64,000 bases of DNA from Myroides sp. JBRI-B21084 (GTDB lineage: Bacteria > Bacteroidota > Bacteroidia > Flavobacteriales > Flavobacteriaceae): assembly GCF_030545015.1 (NCBI RefSeq), contig NZ_CP120653.1:2356001-2420000 (forward strand), read 5' to 3'. Each line of letters opens with the position of its first letter. The stretch's first letter is position 1. The position numbers and the translations under genes are program-made. Below the pieces are notes generated by a model. It did no database searches. It was not told the origin of the DNA and saw nothing but the letters and a program-made list of their open reading frames with translations. This document shows, one piece after another, positions 10,049-18,404 of the stretch.

Positions 10049-10726
10049 TTGAAAAACATTATAATAACCGGTACAAGTAGAGGGATAGGAGCCGAATTAG
10101 TAAAGCAATTTGCAAATGAAGGTCATAATGTAATTGCAATATCGCGTAAGGAAAATTCTGAATTTAAGAATTTTAAAAATGTACATTTTATTTCTGTCGA
10201 TTTAAGTAATGAACAAGCAGTTCTTGATTTTGCGCATAACATAGAATCTAATTTTAAAAAGATTGATATTTTAATACATAACGCAGGATCTATCATTAAC
10301 AAGCCTTTTTCACAAATTTCAGCTGCCGAATTTGAATACGTTTATAAAGTGAACGTGTTTGGTGTGGCAATCCTTACGCGCGCTGTTTTACCTTTAATGC
10401 AAAAAGGCAGTCATGTAGTTACAATAAGCAGCATGGGTGGTATTCAGGGCAGTGCAAAATTTCCCGGACTGGCGGCTTACAGTTCTAGCAAAGGTGCAGT
10501 GATAACGCTAAGCGAACTTTTAGCAGAAGAATATAAAGAACAAGGTATTGCTTTTAATGTTTTGGCATTAGGTGCCGTACAAACTGAAATGCTTGAAGAA
10601 GCTTTTCCAGGTTATCAGGCACCAGTAAAACCCATCGAAATGGCATTATATATAAAAGATTTTGCCTTAACCGGAAATACGTTTTTTAACGGTAAAGTAT
10701 TACAAGTATCACAAAGTACTCCTTAA
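10049..10726 (+). CDS. SDR family NAD(P)-dependent oxidoreductase
   Basis: 225 residues starting with TTG; no ATG fits, because the Rossmann motif TGTSRGIG begins at residue 7. The other classical SDR signatures are present: NAG (about 78-80), the catalytic Ser in ISSMGG and YSSSK (Tyr-x3-Lys). It should oxidise or reduce a small alcohol/ketone with NAD(P)(H) in the cytoplasm. It ends directly against the next gene, suggesting coupled translation. Substrate unknown. Confidence 0.85.
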   Translation: MKNIIITGTSRGIGAELVKQFANEGHNVIAISRKENSEFKNFKNVHFISVDLSNEQAVLDFAHNIESNFKKIDILIHNAGSIINKPFSQISAAEFEYVYKVNVFGVAILTRAVLPLMQKGSHVVTISSMGGIQGSAKFPGLAAYSSSKGAVITLSELLAEEYKEQGIAFNVLALGAVQTEMLEEAFPGYQAPVKPIEMALYIKDFALTGNTFFNGKVLQVSQSTP

Positions 10727-11326
10727 TTGAAACAAGTTTTAGAAAAATACATTCCAGAAAGTGCTGTTGAAGCCGTTTACGAATTAATCAAAAGTAATCG
10801 CGTACATTTTAAAATTGTAAATGAGCGGGTTACAAGGCATGGTGATTACCGTAAAAATTCCGATGGTACCCATCAAATAACAGTAAATGCTACGTTAAAT
10901 AAATATCGATTTTTAATTACAACCATACACGAAATAGCTCATTTAGTGGCATTTCAAAAATATGGTCGCCAAATTAAGCCACATGGATTAGAATGGAAAC
11001 ATACGTTTAAAATGCTTATGTTGCCTTTTATAAACCCAGCGGTTTTTCCAATGGATGTGTTGCCTTTGTTAGCCAATCATTTTAAAAATCCTTCGGCAAG
11101 CAGTGATACCGATGCTTTATTATCCATGCATTTAAAAAAGTACGATGCCCCTACAGATAAAGTTTTTGTTGATGAACTGCCATTAGGTAGTTTGTTTATG
11201 ATTGAAAACGGGCGTATTTTTAAAAAAGGAAATTTAAGGGTAAAGCTTTTTGCTTGTACCGATATAAAAAATAACAAAGTATATTTGTTTAAACCCAATA
11301 TGCAGGTTAAACTTTTGAAAAATTAA
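10727..11326 (+). CDS. SprT-like zinc metalloprotease-domain protein
   Basis: 199 residues with a TTG start that abuts the upstream stop codon with no gap. The zinc-binding motif HEIAHLVAF lies at about 66-74 and a third His candidate about 20 residues on (HGLEWKHTF), as in SprT/SPRTN-like proteins. The C-terminal half resembles the small beta-rich zinc-ribbon region but lacks clear Cys pairs. SprT-type proteases in eukaryotes remove DNA-protein crosslinks; the bacterial role is unclear. manC follows after 3 nt. Confidence 0.75.
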   Translation: MKQVLEKYIPESAVEAVYELIKSNRVHFKIVNERVTRHGDYRKNSDGTHQITVNATLNKYRFLITTIHEIAHLVAFQKYGRQIKPHGLEWKHTFKMLMLPFINPAVFPMDVLPLLANHFKNPSASSDTDALLSMHLKKYDAPTDKVFVDELPLGSLFMIENGRIFKKGNLRVKLFACTDIKNNKVYLFKPNMQVKLLKN

Positions 11327-11329
11327 AAA

Positions 11330-12403
11330 ATGAATAAAAATTATTACGCTATATTAATGGCAGGCGGCGTAGGATCGCGTTTTTGGCCTGTAAGTACTCC
11401 CGAATTTCCCAAGCAATTTCACGATATGTTAGGTACGGGCGAAACATTGGTTCAAAAAACGTTTACCCGTTTAAGCAGATTAATTCCTAAAGAAAATATT
11501 TTAATTTTAACCAACGATAAATATTCTGATATTTTAAAACAACAGTTGCCCATGATTACAAATGAGCAAATTGTTTTAGAACCCGAAATGCGTAATACAG
11601 CGCCTTGTATTTTATATGCATCGTTAAAAATTAAAAAGCAAAACCCAAATGCGGTGATGATTGTGGCGCCATCTGATCATTGGATTGAAGATGAAGTACA
11701 GTTTGCAGCCAATTTACAACGCGCTTTTGATGCTTGTGAAACCGATAACGTACTAATGACCTTAGGTATTATTCCTACTTTTCCAAATACAGGTTACGGT
11801 TATATTGAATACAATAAATTAGATACCCGCCAAGTAAAAAAAGTAGTGCAATTTCGTGAAAAGCCCGATTATCAAACTGCAAAAACATTTATTCAACGCA
11901 GAAACTTTTTATGGAATTCAGGCATTTTTGTTTGGAATGTACAAGCTATTTTACAAGCTTTTGAAAATTTTCAACCCGAAATGGTTCAATTGTTTCAAGA
12001 AGGATATGCTAGTTTTAACACCAGTGATGAGCAACGATTTATTATAGAAAATTACCACAAAGCAGCAAATATTTCTATTGATTATGCCGTAATGGAAAAA
12101 GCAGATAACGTTTTTGTTTTACCTGCAACTTTTGATTGGAACGATTTAGGTACATGGGGCTCATTGTATGACAAATTACCCAAAGATACCTGTGATAATG
12201 CAATGGTTAACGGAAACCTTTTTGTAGAAAACGCTACAAATAATATCGTTAGAACAAACCCTAATAAACTGGTTGTTATTGGTGGATTAGACGATTTTAT
12301 TATTGTTGATAAAGACGATGTTTTACTGATTTATCCTAAAAAGAAAGAACAAGATATAAAGCAAATTGTTGCCAAAATAAATGAAAAGAAAACGGACATA
12401 TAG
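11330..12403 (+). CDS. manC: mannose-1-phosphate guanylyltransferase (GDP-mannose pyrophosphorylase)
   Basis: 357 residues. The nucleotidyltransferase signature LMAGGVGSRFWPVS lies at the N terminus, with APSDHWI and the FREKP sugar-phosphate motif (about 178-182). The length matches the single-domain enzyme without the fused isomerase domain. It makes GDP-mannose from mannose-1-phosphate and GTP for glycans. Last gene of a run beginning at 9082; its stop codon lies inside the loop side of the following terminator hairpin. Confidence 0.9.
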   Translation: MNKNYYAILMAGGVGSRFWPVSTPEFPKQFHDMLGTGETLVQKTFTRLSRLIPKENILILTNDKYSDILKQQLPMITNEQIVLEPEMRNTAPCILYASLKIKKQNPNAVMIVAPSDHWIEDEVQFAANLQRAFDACETDNVLMTLGIIPTFPNTGYGYIEYNKLDTRQVKKVVQFREKPDYQTAKTFIQRRNFLWNSGIFVWNVQAILQAFENFQPEMVQLFQEGYASFNTSDEQRFIIENYHKAANISIDYAVMEKADNVFVLPATFDWNDLGTWGSLYDKLPKDTCDNAMVNGNLFVENATNNIVRTNPNKLVVIGGLDDFIIVDKDDVLLIYPKKKEQDIKQIVAKINEKKTDI

Positions 12404-12416
12404 TCCGTTTTTTTTA
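12389..12416 (+). terminator. intrinsic terminator overlapping the manC stop codon
   Basis: AAACGGAC (12390-12397) pairs with GTCCGTTT (12403-12410), followed by T8. The TAG stop (12401-12403) is within the hairpin. Confidence 0.8.
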
Positions 12417-12534
12417 TGAACCTATTGTTCAATTTTAAATTTTAAATATTAAAATAGATTTTTTTTTAAAATGTTAAAATTGATTATTTTTTACTTATTT
12501 ATCTAAATTTTACAATATATGTGCAACAAAATAC

Positions 12535-12542
12535 TATATTTG
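12535..12542 (+). promoter_or_regulatory. candidate -7 box of the five-gene sensory cassette
   Basis: TATATTTG matches TAnnTTTG and lies 31 nt upstream of the first ATG. The upstream ~120 bp is very AT-rich. Confidence 0.5.
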
Positions 12543-12573
12543 TGTTATTGATGTTTATAAAAATCACATAAAA

Positions 12574-13143
12574 ATGCAGGAAATTATTACAGCAATTCAA
12601 AATTGGATGGCTTTACGATCTCAACCCGATCAGTTAGTAGAATTGTTTAATACCTATACAGGATTTGAAATAGACATGAGTCTTTTTCCGCAACGCGAAC
12701 CATTACATGCATACGCAGCGGTAAAAAGCAACGGTGAATTTGGCTTTTACGTTATTTCGCAAGTGAACGATGTAGATTCACCCGATGAAGTTTTAAGCGC
12801 AAATTGCTTTTGGTGTGGATGCACCGGTGGAATGAAAGGCCAAGAAATAACCGAAGCCGAAGCCTTGGTACGTATTGATTTATGGCAAGCCGATTATCCC
12901 GTTTGGATTCCCGAAGTAGTTACTACCCCTTTTGGTATTTACGAAACTTTTTTTATACCTACCGAAGATTTACAACCCCAAACGTATAATGTATCTTTTG
13001 CTTTAAAAGCCGACGTGTTAAATCCAAGTGGGAAAGTAGCCGACCTTATTTTAAACAACGGCGCAGGTGTATATTATGATACGGTTAGGAGAGAGCCTCC
13101 CTACAGAAATCGTTCCAACTATTATATTTTAAATTTATTATAA
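12574..13143 (+). CDS. unknown family, cytoplasmic member of a paralogous pair
   Basis: 189 residues without a signal peptide or membrane segment; not recognised. It is clearly homologous to the next gene. Shared features are an N-terminal helix with W..LRS....L..LFN, the LFPQ...LH.YA motif, VIS.V, a RI..W...Y..W segment, KVADL.L and the C-terminal DTVR..PPYR.R...Y.L.LL. It has a CFWCGC cysteine cluster (about 77-82) that the paralog lacks, possibly metal-binding or redox-active (inference). It begins a co-directional run with a histidine kinase and regulator, so a role in signalling is plausible but unproven. Confidence 0.7.
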   Translation: MQEIITAIQNWMALRSQPDQLVELFNTYTGFEIDMSLFPQREPLHAYAAVKSNGEFGFYVISQVNDVDSPDEVLSANCFWCGCTGGMKGQEITEAEALVRIDLWQADYPVWIPEVVTTPFGIYETFFIPTEDLQPQTYNVSFALKADVLNPSGKVADLILNNGAGVYYDTVRREPPYRNRSNYYILNLL

Positions 13144-13155
13144 CCTATACATAAA

Positions 13156-13887
13156 ATGAAATTTTTTAAAATTGCAGTATTTGCTTTCGTTATTTTGTTT
13201 TTTGCTTGTACTGCAGATCAGCCAAATGATAACAATGCAACACCCCAAAACACCCAACAACAAAATAGAATAGGTAACAATTATACTTTAGAAGAAGTTT
13301 TAATGGGTATGCGTGCTTGGAATAATATTCGTAGCAATTCTGAACAATTACAGTTGTTGTTTAACAATGCAAATAGTTTTAATATAAATATGGAACTTTT
13401 TCCGCAAGGAAACGCTTTACACACATATGCTTGTATTTTAGATGGAAAGTTAAAATTTGCGGTAATATCTGAAGTATATGATAACGCTACTTATCACGCA
13501 AATCTTAGCAATTATATAAAAATTGTTGATGTAGTTTATAACGATGTATCTAACTTAAATCAAGTAAATTATCCTGCATATACGTACCAATTACCTACGC
13601 AGTATATTCAAGCAACCGATGCTATAAATAGAATTACAATGTGGAACACTAATTATACAACTTGGCTTGCTACTAGTTTGCCTATGTATCAATTGTTTTA
13701 CATACCTACACACAGTTTAGCACCCCAAAATCATACGGTTTATATGGGATTGAAAGATAGCGAAAACCAACCTAATGTTAAAGTAGCCGATTTGGTATTA
13801 AAAAACAGTGATTCATTTTATGACACCGTTAGATTACAACCACCCTACCGCGATCGTACTAAAAATTATTTGTTAGATTTATTATAG
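13156..13887 (+). CDS. unknown family, lipoprotein paralog of the preceding gene
   Basis: 243 residues. The signal peptide ends FFACTAD (lipobox Cys at about residue 18), followed by an Asn/Gln-rich linker (about 25-45). The rest matches the preceding protein along its whole length, including LFPQ...LH.YA, VISEV, RI..W, and DTVR..PPYR.R. The cysteine cluster of the paralog is replaced by a longer polar insert. One copy inside the cell and one anchored outside suggests a paired sensing role (inference). 12 nt follow the first gene and 3 nt precede the next. Confidence 0.7.
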   Translation: MKFFKIAVFAFVILFFACTADQPNDNNATPQNTQQQNRIGNNYTLEEVLMGMRAWNNIRSNSEQLQLLFNNANSFNINMELFPQGNALHTYACILDGKLKFAVISEVYDNATYHANLSNYIKIVDVVYNDVSNLNQVNYPAYTYQLPTQYIQATDAINRITMWNTNYTTWLATSLPMYQLFYIPTHSLAPQNHTVYMGLKDSENQPNVKVADLVLKNSDSFYDTVRLQPPYRDRTKNYLLDLL

Positions 13888-13890
13888 TTT

Positions 13891-14547
13891 ATGAATAACT
13901 ACTATTTAATATTTGATTCGCTTACAAGTGCTAATTCAATTTTGCTTTTTTTATATAGCATCCTAAGTACAATTTTTATTAATAAGTGCAAAGATAGGAC
14001 AATGAAAATAGTAGCTATTTATTTATCATTATGTTGTTTATTTGATTTAATAACTTTCTTTTTTTTTAAATATCTTGTAAATAGCTTATTTATTTTAATT
14101 CTTTTTAGAATAGTCGAATTACTCATCATTGGTTATCTCATTAACAAATACTGGTTAAAAAGCACTATAGTTTGGTATGCAATGGCTGGTAGCTGTGTTT
14201 ATTTAGTATATGATTTGTTAACGTATAAAACAAACGGTATTTTAAATTACGAAGCCAATGCACAAACAGTTGCCAACTTATTGTTAATTGTTTTAATAGT
14301 GGCTACTCTTTTAAAGCAATTGCGGGCAAACCAACCGTTCACGGTTACCAATCAAATGCTTTGTATGGTTTTGTTGGCATATTTTTCTATACATCTTATT
14401 TATACGGTAATTCAAAATTTTATTATAAACCAGTCATTTAGCGATAAAAGCTTTGTACTATTTTATTCAAGCTATGTGGTATTACATATTGCCTACTATT
14501 TTACATTAGCTTTTATACTATTTAAAAACCTTAAAAAGCACAAATAA
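13891..14547 (+). CDS. polytopic membrane protein, putative sensor partner
   Basis: 218 residues with about six hydrophobic segments and short loops; not recognised. A Lys-rich C terminus should face the cytoplasm. It starts 3 nt after the lipoprotein and ends 19 nt before a histidine kinase that has no sensor domain of its own. Membrane proteins of this size beside such kinases are common in Bacteroidota, and it may provide the input module (inference). Confidence 0.7.
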   Translation: MNNYYLIFDSLTSANSILLFLYSILSTIFINKCKDRTMKIVAIYLSLCCLFDLITFFFFKYLVNSLFILILFRIVELLIIGYLINKYWLKSTIVWYAMAGSCVYLVYDLLTYKTNGILNYEANAQTVANLLLIVLIVATLLKQLRANQPFTVTNQMLCMVLLAYFSIHLIYTVIQNFIINQSFSDKSFVLFYSSYVVLHIAYYFTLAFILFKNLKKHK

Positions 14548-14566
14548 TAATTAAACACTACTTTTT

Positions 14567-15322
14567 ATGGAAAAATGGCAAAATGCAGATACGCTGCTTA
14601 TTTGGTTAGTTGTTATTATTGGTGTAATGGTAGTGCTAGTTGGTACCTTAATAGGCGTTTTTTACATTTCATATAAGCGAATTTTAAGTTCTAAAGATGA
14701 AGAACTAAATGTGAAAATGGAATACCAACGTTCACTTTTAAAAGTTAGTTTAGAGGCTCAAGAAAATGAACGTATGCGTATTGCCGCCGATTTACATGAT
14801 AATATTATTAGTAAACTTACCATTATTCGTTTAAAAACGGTTATGGGCGCACGTTTACAAGAATTAGACGATTTGTTGGGCACAATTATAGATGAATCGC
14901 GTAGAATTTCACATGAATTATTGCCACCTTTGTACGAGGAAAAACCGTTAGACAGTTTGTTAATCACAACTTTTAAAAGTTGGCGATGCATTTACAATGT
15001 AAAATATAAAGTAGATGTACGCACAGTAAATACAATTGACAAAACAACCAAGTTGCAAACATTACGTATTTTACAAGAATTATTAAACAACATACATAAA
15101 CATGCCAAAGCAACACATTTACATTTAACCGTACGCATTACTAATAATATTATTGTTTTAGTTTTAAAAGATAATGGTGTTGGCTTTGATACAACTACAG
15201 TTAATAAAGGGATAGGGTTAAAAAATATAGATTTACGTGCAGATAACCTTCAGGCTAGATATAAATATAAAAGCTTAAAAAATACAGGAACCCGTTTTAT
15301 TATGTTTTTTAATTATGCATAA
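14567..15322 (+). CDS. minimal NarL-type sensor histidine kinase (HisKA_3)
   Basis: 251 residues. One N-terminal membrane helix (about 11-35) is followed by a short coiled linker, the dimerisation/phospho-acceptor motif ERMRIAADLHD (His77), an N-box NNIHKHAKA (about 178-186), DNGVGFD and GIGLKNI ATP-binding loops. There is no periplasmic sensor domain, so it likely depends on a partner protein. It overlaps the response-regulator gene by 8 nt, so the two are translationally coupled and cognate. Confidence 0.88.
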   Translation: MEKWQNADTLLIWLVVIIGVMVVLVGTLIGVFYISYKRILSSKDEELNVKMEYQRSLLKVSLEAQENERMRIAADLHDNIISKLTIIRLKTVMGARLQELDDLLGTIIDESRRISHELLPPLYEEKPLDSLLITTFKSWRCIYNVKYKVDVRTVNTIDKTTKLQTLRILQELLNNIHKHAKATHLHLTVRITNNIIVLVLKDNGVGFDTTTVNKGIGLKNIDLRADNLQARYKYKSLKNTGTRFIMFFNYA

Positions 15323-15992
15323 AATACAATTAGCAATTTTAGACGATGATTACTTGATAGTAACACTGTTAAAAAGTTTTTTTGAACAACAGTCAAATTT
15401 TCAAGTAGTTTTTGATACAACCGATGGATACGAATTATTTAAATTTTTAGAAGACAATTCTCATAAAATAGATGTGCTTATTCTTGATTTAAAAATGAAA
15501 ACCATTGATGGGTTAGAAGTTTTAAAACATATAAAACCCCATAATTACGATACTAAAGTGGTAGTAGTTTCATCGCATTATCAAGAAAATTCAATAGGCT
15601 TTATGACAAAAGAAGGCGCTGCTGCCTTTTTACCCAAAAGTTTATCGCCTTATGAATTAGCCAATATTATTGAACTGGTACATAAAACAGGTTTTTATTT
15701 AGATAAAGATCAAATTGAAATTTTACGAGTTCAAATTTCTAATAAAGTTTCAAAACCATGTTACGATTCCGATGATTTATTAACCGAACGTGAAATTGAG
15801 ATTGTGAAGTTACTTTGCCACCAAAAAACGGCTAAAGAAATTGGCGAAGCTTTATTTATAACACAGCGTACCGTTGAAGGGCATAAAAATAATGTGTTTG
15901 CAAAAATTGGGGTACGTAACATTGCAGGTTTAATAATTTACGCATTGCAAAAACATATTGTAACGTTAGACGAACTTTTGCTCAATCATTAA
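15315..15992 (+). CDS. NarL/FixJ-type response regulator
   Basis: 225 residues. The receiver domain has the acidic pocket DDD at 10-12, phospho-acceptor Asp58 (LILDLKM) and conserved Lys108 (LPKS), so it should be phosphorylated normally. The C-terminal LuxR-type helix-turn-helix has LTEREIEIVKLL and TVEGHKNNVFAKIGV. Partner of the overlapping kinase. Its targets are unknown; the adjacent cassette and the curli operon are the obvious candidates. Confidence 0.9.
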   Translation: MHKIQLAILDDDYLIVTLLKSFFEQQSNFQVVFDTTDGYELFKFLEDNSHKIDVLILDLKMKTIDGLEVLKHIKPHNYDTKVVVVSSHYQENSIGFMTKEGAAAFLPKSLSPYELANIIELVHKTGFYLDKDQIEILRVQISNKVSKPCYDSDDLLTEREIEIVKLLCHQKTAKEIGEALFITQRTVEGHKNNVFAKIGVRNIAGLIIYALQKHIVTLDELLLNH

Positions 15993-15999
15993 AATAAAG

Positions 16000-16028
16000 A
16001 AATAGGTAATTTTACCTATTTTTTTTTT
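16000..16028 (+). terminator. intrinsic terminator of the sensory cassette
   Basis: AATAGGTAA / TTACCTATT inverted repeat followed by an uninterrupted T run, 8 nt after the stop. Confidence 0.75.
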
Positions 16029-16151
16029 CAGGTAATTTCTACCTTAAATCATTAAGTAATTTTTAACACTTTTGGCATATAGTATAACATATTAATGTTG
16101 TTTTGAAAAAGGGCAATTTCAAAATTTCAATAATAACTAAAATCAAAAGTT

Positions 16152-16850
16152 ATGAGTGAAAATTTACATGTATATACAATTATAAATAACCCTATTTTTT
16201 TAGAAGGGATAGAAAATTTATTAAAAAGAAAAGTGTTTCCTAAAGCAACAATTACGCATTTAGATCATTTGCCAATTGATGACTATATCGAACCAAAAAA
16301 CAAAAAAAGTACCGATTTGCTTATTTACGATGTAGCTAAATTTTCTAATAACGATTTTAATCAAATATTACAATTAATGTCGTTACACCATAATTTTAAA
16401 GTGTTAATTATTACTGCTAACATAAATATTAGCGATGTTAAGTTGCTTTTTGAAATTGGTGTAATGGGAATTATAAACAACAACATACAACCTGACCAGT
16501 TTGTTGAAAACGTAACAAAAATTTTAAATGGCGACAAAGTATTATCACGTGAATATTGGGATTTAATTGTGGAATATTTTTTTCATTCGGTTGATAATCT
16601 TGATTTAATCAATGAAAAAAAAACAAACAGCAATAACGATGTTTTGTTGTTAGCCGAATTAACTTGTAGAGAAAAAGAAATTTTAGGCTACATATGCGAT
16701 GGTAAAAGTACACGCGAAATTTCTGAAGATTTATTTTTAAGCCTACACACTGTTGAAACACACCGAAGAAAAATTTTAAATAAATTGGGCGTTAAAAACA
16801 CAGCATCAATGGTAAAAATGGCCATAAAATGTAATTTATATTCCTTATAA
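16152..16850 (+). CDS. LuxR-family regulator with degenerate receiver, CsgD-like
   Basis: 232 residues. The N-terminal half has the receiver fold pattern, but the acidic pocket is Asn-Asn (12-13) and the conserved Lys is replaced (GIINNN). An Asp remains at position 60 (IYDVAK). The C-terminal helix-turn-helix is intact (LTCREKEILGYI, HTVETHRRKILNKLGV). No kinase gene is attached; it is transcribed alone towards the curli operon. E. coli CsgD, the curli activator, has the same layout with a non-canonical receiver, so control of the neighbouring curli genes is a reasonable inference. Confidence 0.8.
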   Translation: MSENLHVYTIINNPIFLEGIENLLKRKVFPKATITHLDHLPIDDYIEPKNKKSTDLLIYDVAKFSNNDFNQILQLMSLHHNFKVLIITANINISDVKLLFEIGVMGIINNNIQPDQFVENVTKILNGDKVLSREYWDLIVEYFFHSVDNLDLINEKKTNSNNDVLLLAELTCREKEILGYICDGKSTREISEDLFLSLHTVETHRRKILNKLGVKNTASMVKMAIKCNLYSL

Positions 16851-16870
16851 ACTAATAAAACAAAAAGATA

Positions 16871-16898
16871 AAAAATGAGGCCTAAGCCTCATTTTTTT
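16871..16898. terminator. bidirectional terminator between regulator and curli operon
   Basis: AAAAATGAGGC / GCCTCATTTTTTT with CTAA loop serves two convergent transcripts; the last curli-operon stop codon overlaps its T side. Confidence 0.85.
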
Positions 16899-18387
16899 AT
16901 TGGTAATCTGCCATTTCGGCGTTTGGAATTATCAAAGTTCTGGTTTCTTCCTTATTTAAGTCTATTGAATAAATATTTCTGGTAGAAATCATGTCGTTTG
17001 ATGTACTTGTGAAAATAATTTCGGAACTGTTTGGCGAAAATATAGGATCAATATCAATAACACCCATTGGTTTAAAACTGTTTTCAGAAACATTAGTGTG
17101 TGTATTTGCTGTAATATTGTAAATAAATATTTGCGTGTTTAATTGTTTGTACTGCCAATCTTCGTTACCCGAAACATCGTAAGTGTATAACAATTTAGTA
17201 CCTGTAACATCAAAATCTAAACCGCCCATAGCACCTGGTTGGTTTTCTAACACCGTATGCAATAAATTACCATTGGCATCTAAAATTAATATTTTGGCTT
17301 GGTAACCGTTAATATCGTTTGTAGTAATTGCAATTTTAGATCCATCTTTACTCCAAGCGCATTTTGTAATAAAATGGCCGTTTGTGGTTTGGTAAATTTG
17401 GGTTTGCCCTGTACCGTTGCTGTTAATTTTGTATAGTTTATTAAAACTAGGAAAAATAAAAGCACTTCCATCTGCACGCCAAGCAAAACTTAAATATTCG
17501 GTTTTAAAACCATTTAAAGGTGTTTGACTAATTTTTAACTCGTTTTGTCCGTCTAAATCGCTAGTAAATAAATGGGTTTGCCCGTTAAAAGTTTGCAAGT
17601 AAGCCAATTTATTAGCCACATTGTTTTTCTTAGGTCGCCATGTAGCAGCAGTTAAGTTGGTAATGCTAATTTCCTCTTGTAAGTCAGTCGCCATAATGTT
17701 GTGATTACCTAAATTATTGCGCACATAATGGTAACGATATTCAGGGTTTTTACGTACAGTAAACTGAAAAGCTTCACTAAAAACATCGGGGTTAATACTA
17801 TCAGAAGCTACAATTTGCCAAGTATACGTTGTACCAAAATCTAACTTAGACATGGTGATTTTTTTGGTTGAAAGATTTGGAATTTCAACGCGATTATTGG
17901 TTTTATTGTTAATAAAAATTAGTTTATATACTAACTCATCTTCGTCAACATCTGTACAATCCCATTCAAGTTCAACGTTATTGGTTAAATTAGTTGCTAA
18001 ATTTTTAGGCGATACTAATGTAGGAATAGTAGGAGGGGTGTTTAAAGATTCGTCTGTAATCATTTCAAAAACAACTTGTACTTTTTGTTCATATTCACTA
18101 ATAGTTACCGACTGGTATTCGGTTACATATCCTTTTAATTCGGCACGAACCGAAAAAGTACCCAAAGGCATGGTTCCATTAATAGCAAAATTTCCGTTTT
18201 CATCGGTAAACACGGTTGAGGTTCCCGGAGTTGTGGAAATTTTTACATTTTTTAAAGGTTCATTCGTTTCTTCTAAACGCACGCTACCCGTTAAAGTTCC
18301 CTTTGCGTTACCATCAATTTCATCTTCGCTGCAACCAGCAAAAATCAAAGAAGTAAGTACGATTATATATAAGTAGATTGATTTCAT
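16897..18387 (-). CDS. lipoprotein with CarboxypepD_reg-like, FN3-like and WD40-like propeller domains; curli operon member
   Basis: 496 residues from ATG 18387; upstream in-frame sequence overlaps csgG and is not used. The lipobox is IFAGC (Cys about 18). A carboxypeptidase-regulatory-like beta-sandwich follows (about 28-110, GTLTGSV....V...TDENGNF), then an FN3-like domain (about 120-215, PP.IPTLVSPKN...LEW) and repeated WD40/PD40-type beta-propeller blades such as WSKDGSKIAI and FSPNSSEIIF. It is the last gene of the curli run, 17 nt after csgG. A role as a surface accessory for fibre anchoring or quality control is inferred from position only. Confidence 0.75.
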   Translation of the reverse strand: MKSIYLYIIVLTSLIFAGCSEDEIDGNAKGTLTGSVRLEETNEPLKNVKISTTPGTSTVFTDENGNFAINGTMPLGTFSVRAELKGYVTEYQSVTISEYEQKVQVVFEMITDESLNTPPTIPTLVSPKNLATNLTNNVELEWDCTDVDEDELVYKLIFINNKTNNRVEIPNLSTKKITMSKLDFGTTYTWQIVASDSINPDVFSEAFQFTVRKNPEYRYHYVRNNLGNHNIMATDLQEEISITNLTAATWRPKKNNVANKLAYLQTFNGQTHLFTSDLDGQNELKISQTPLNGFKTEYLSFAWRADGSAFIFPSFNKLYKINSNGTGQTQIYQTTNGHFITKCAWSKDGSKIAITTNDINGYQAKILILDANGNLLHTVLENQPGAMGGLDFDVTGTKLLYTYDVSGNEDWQYKQLNTQIFIYNITANTHTNVSENSFKPMGVIDIDPIFSPNSSEIIFTSTSNDMISTRNIYSIDLNKEETRTLIIPNAEMADYQ

Positions 18388-18404
18388 AATATAAATGCTA
18401 ATAG

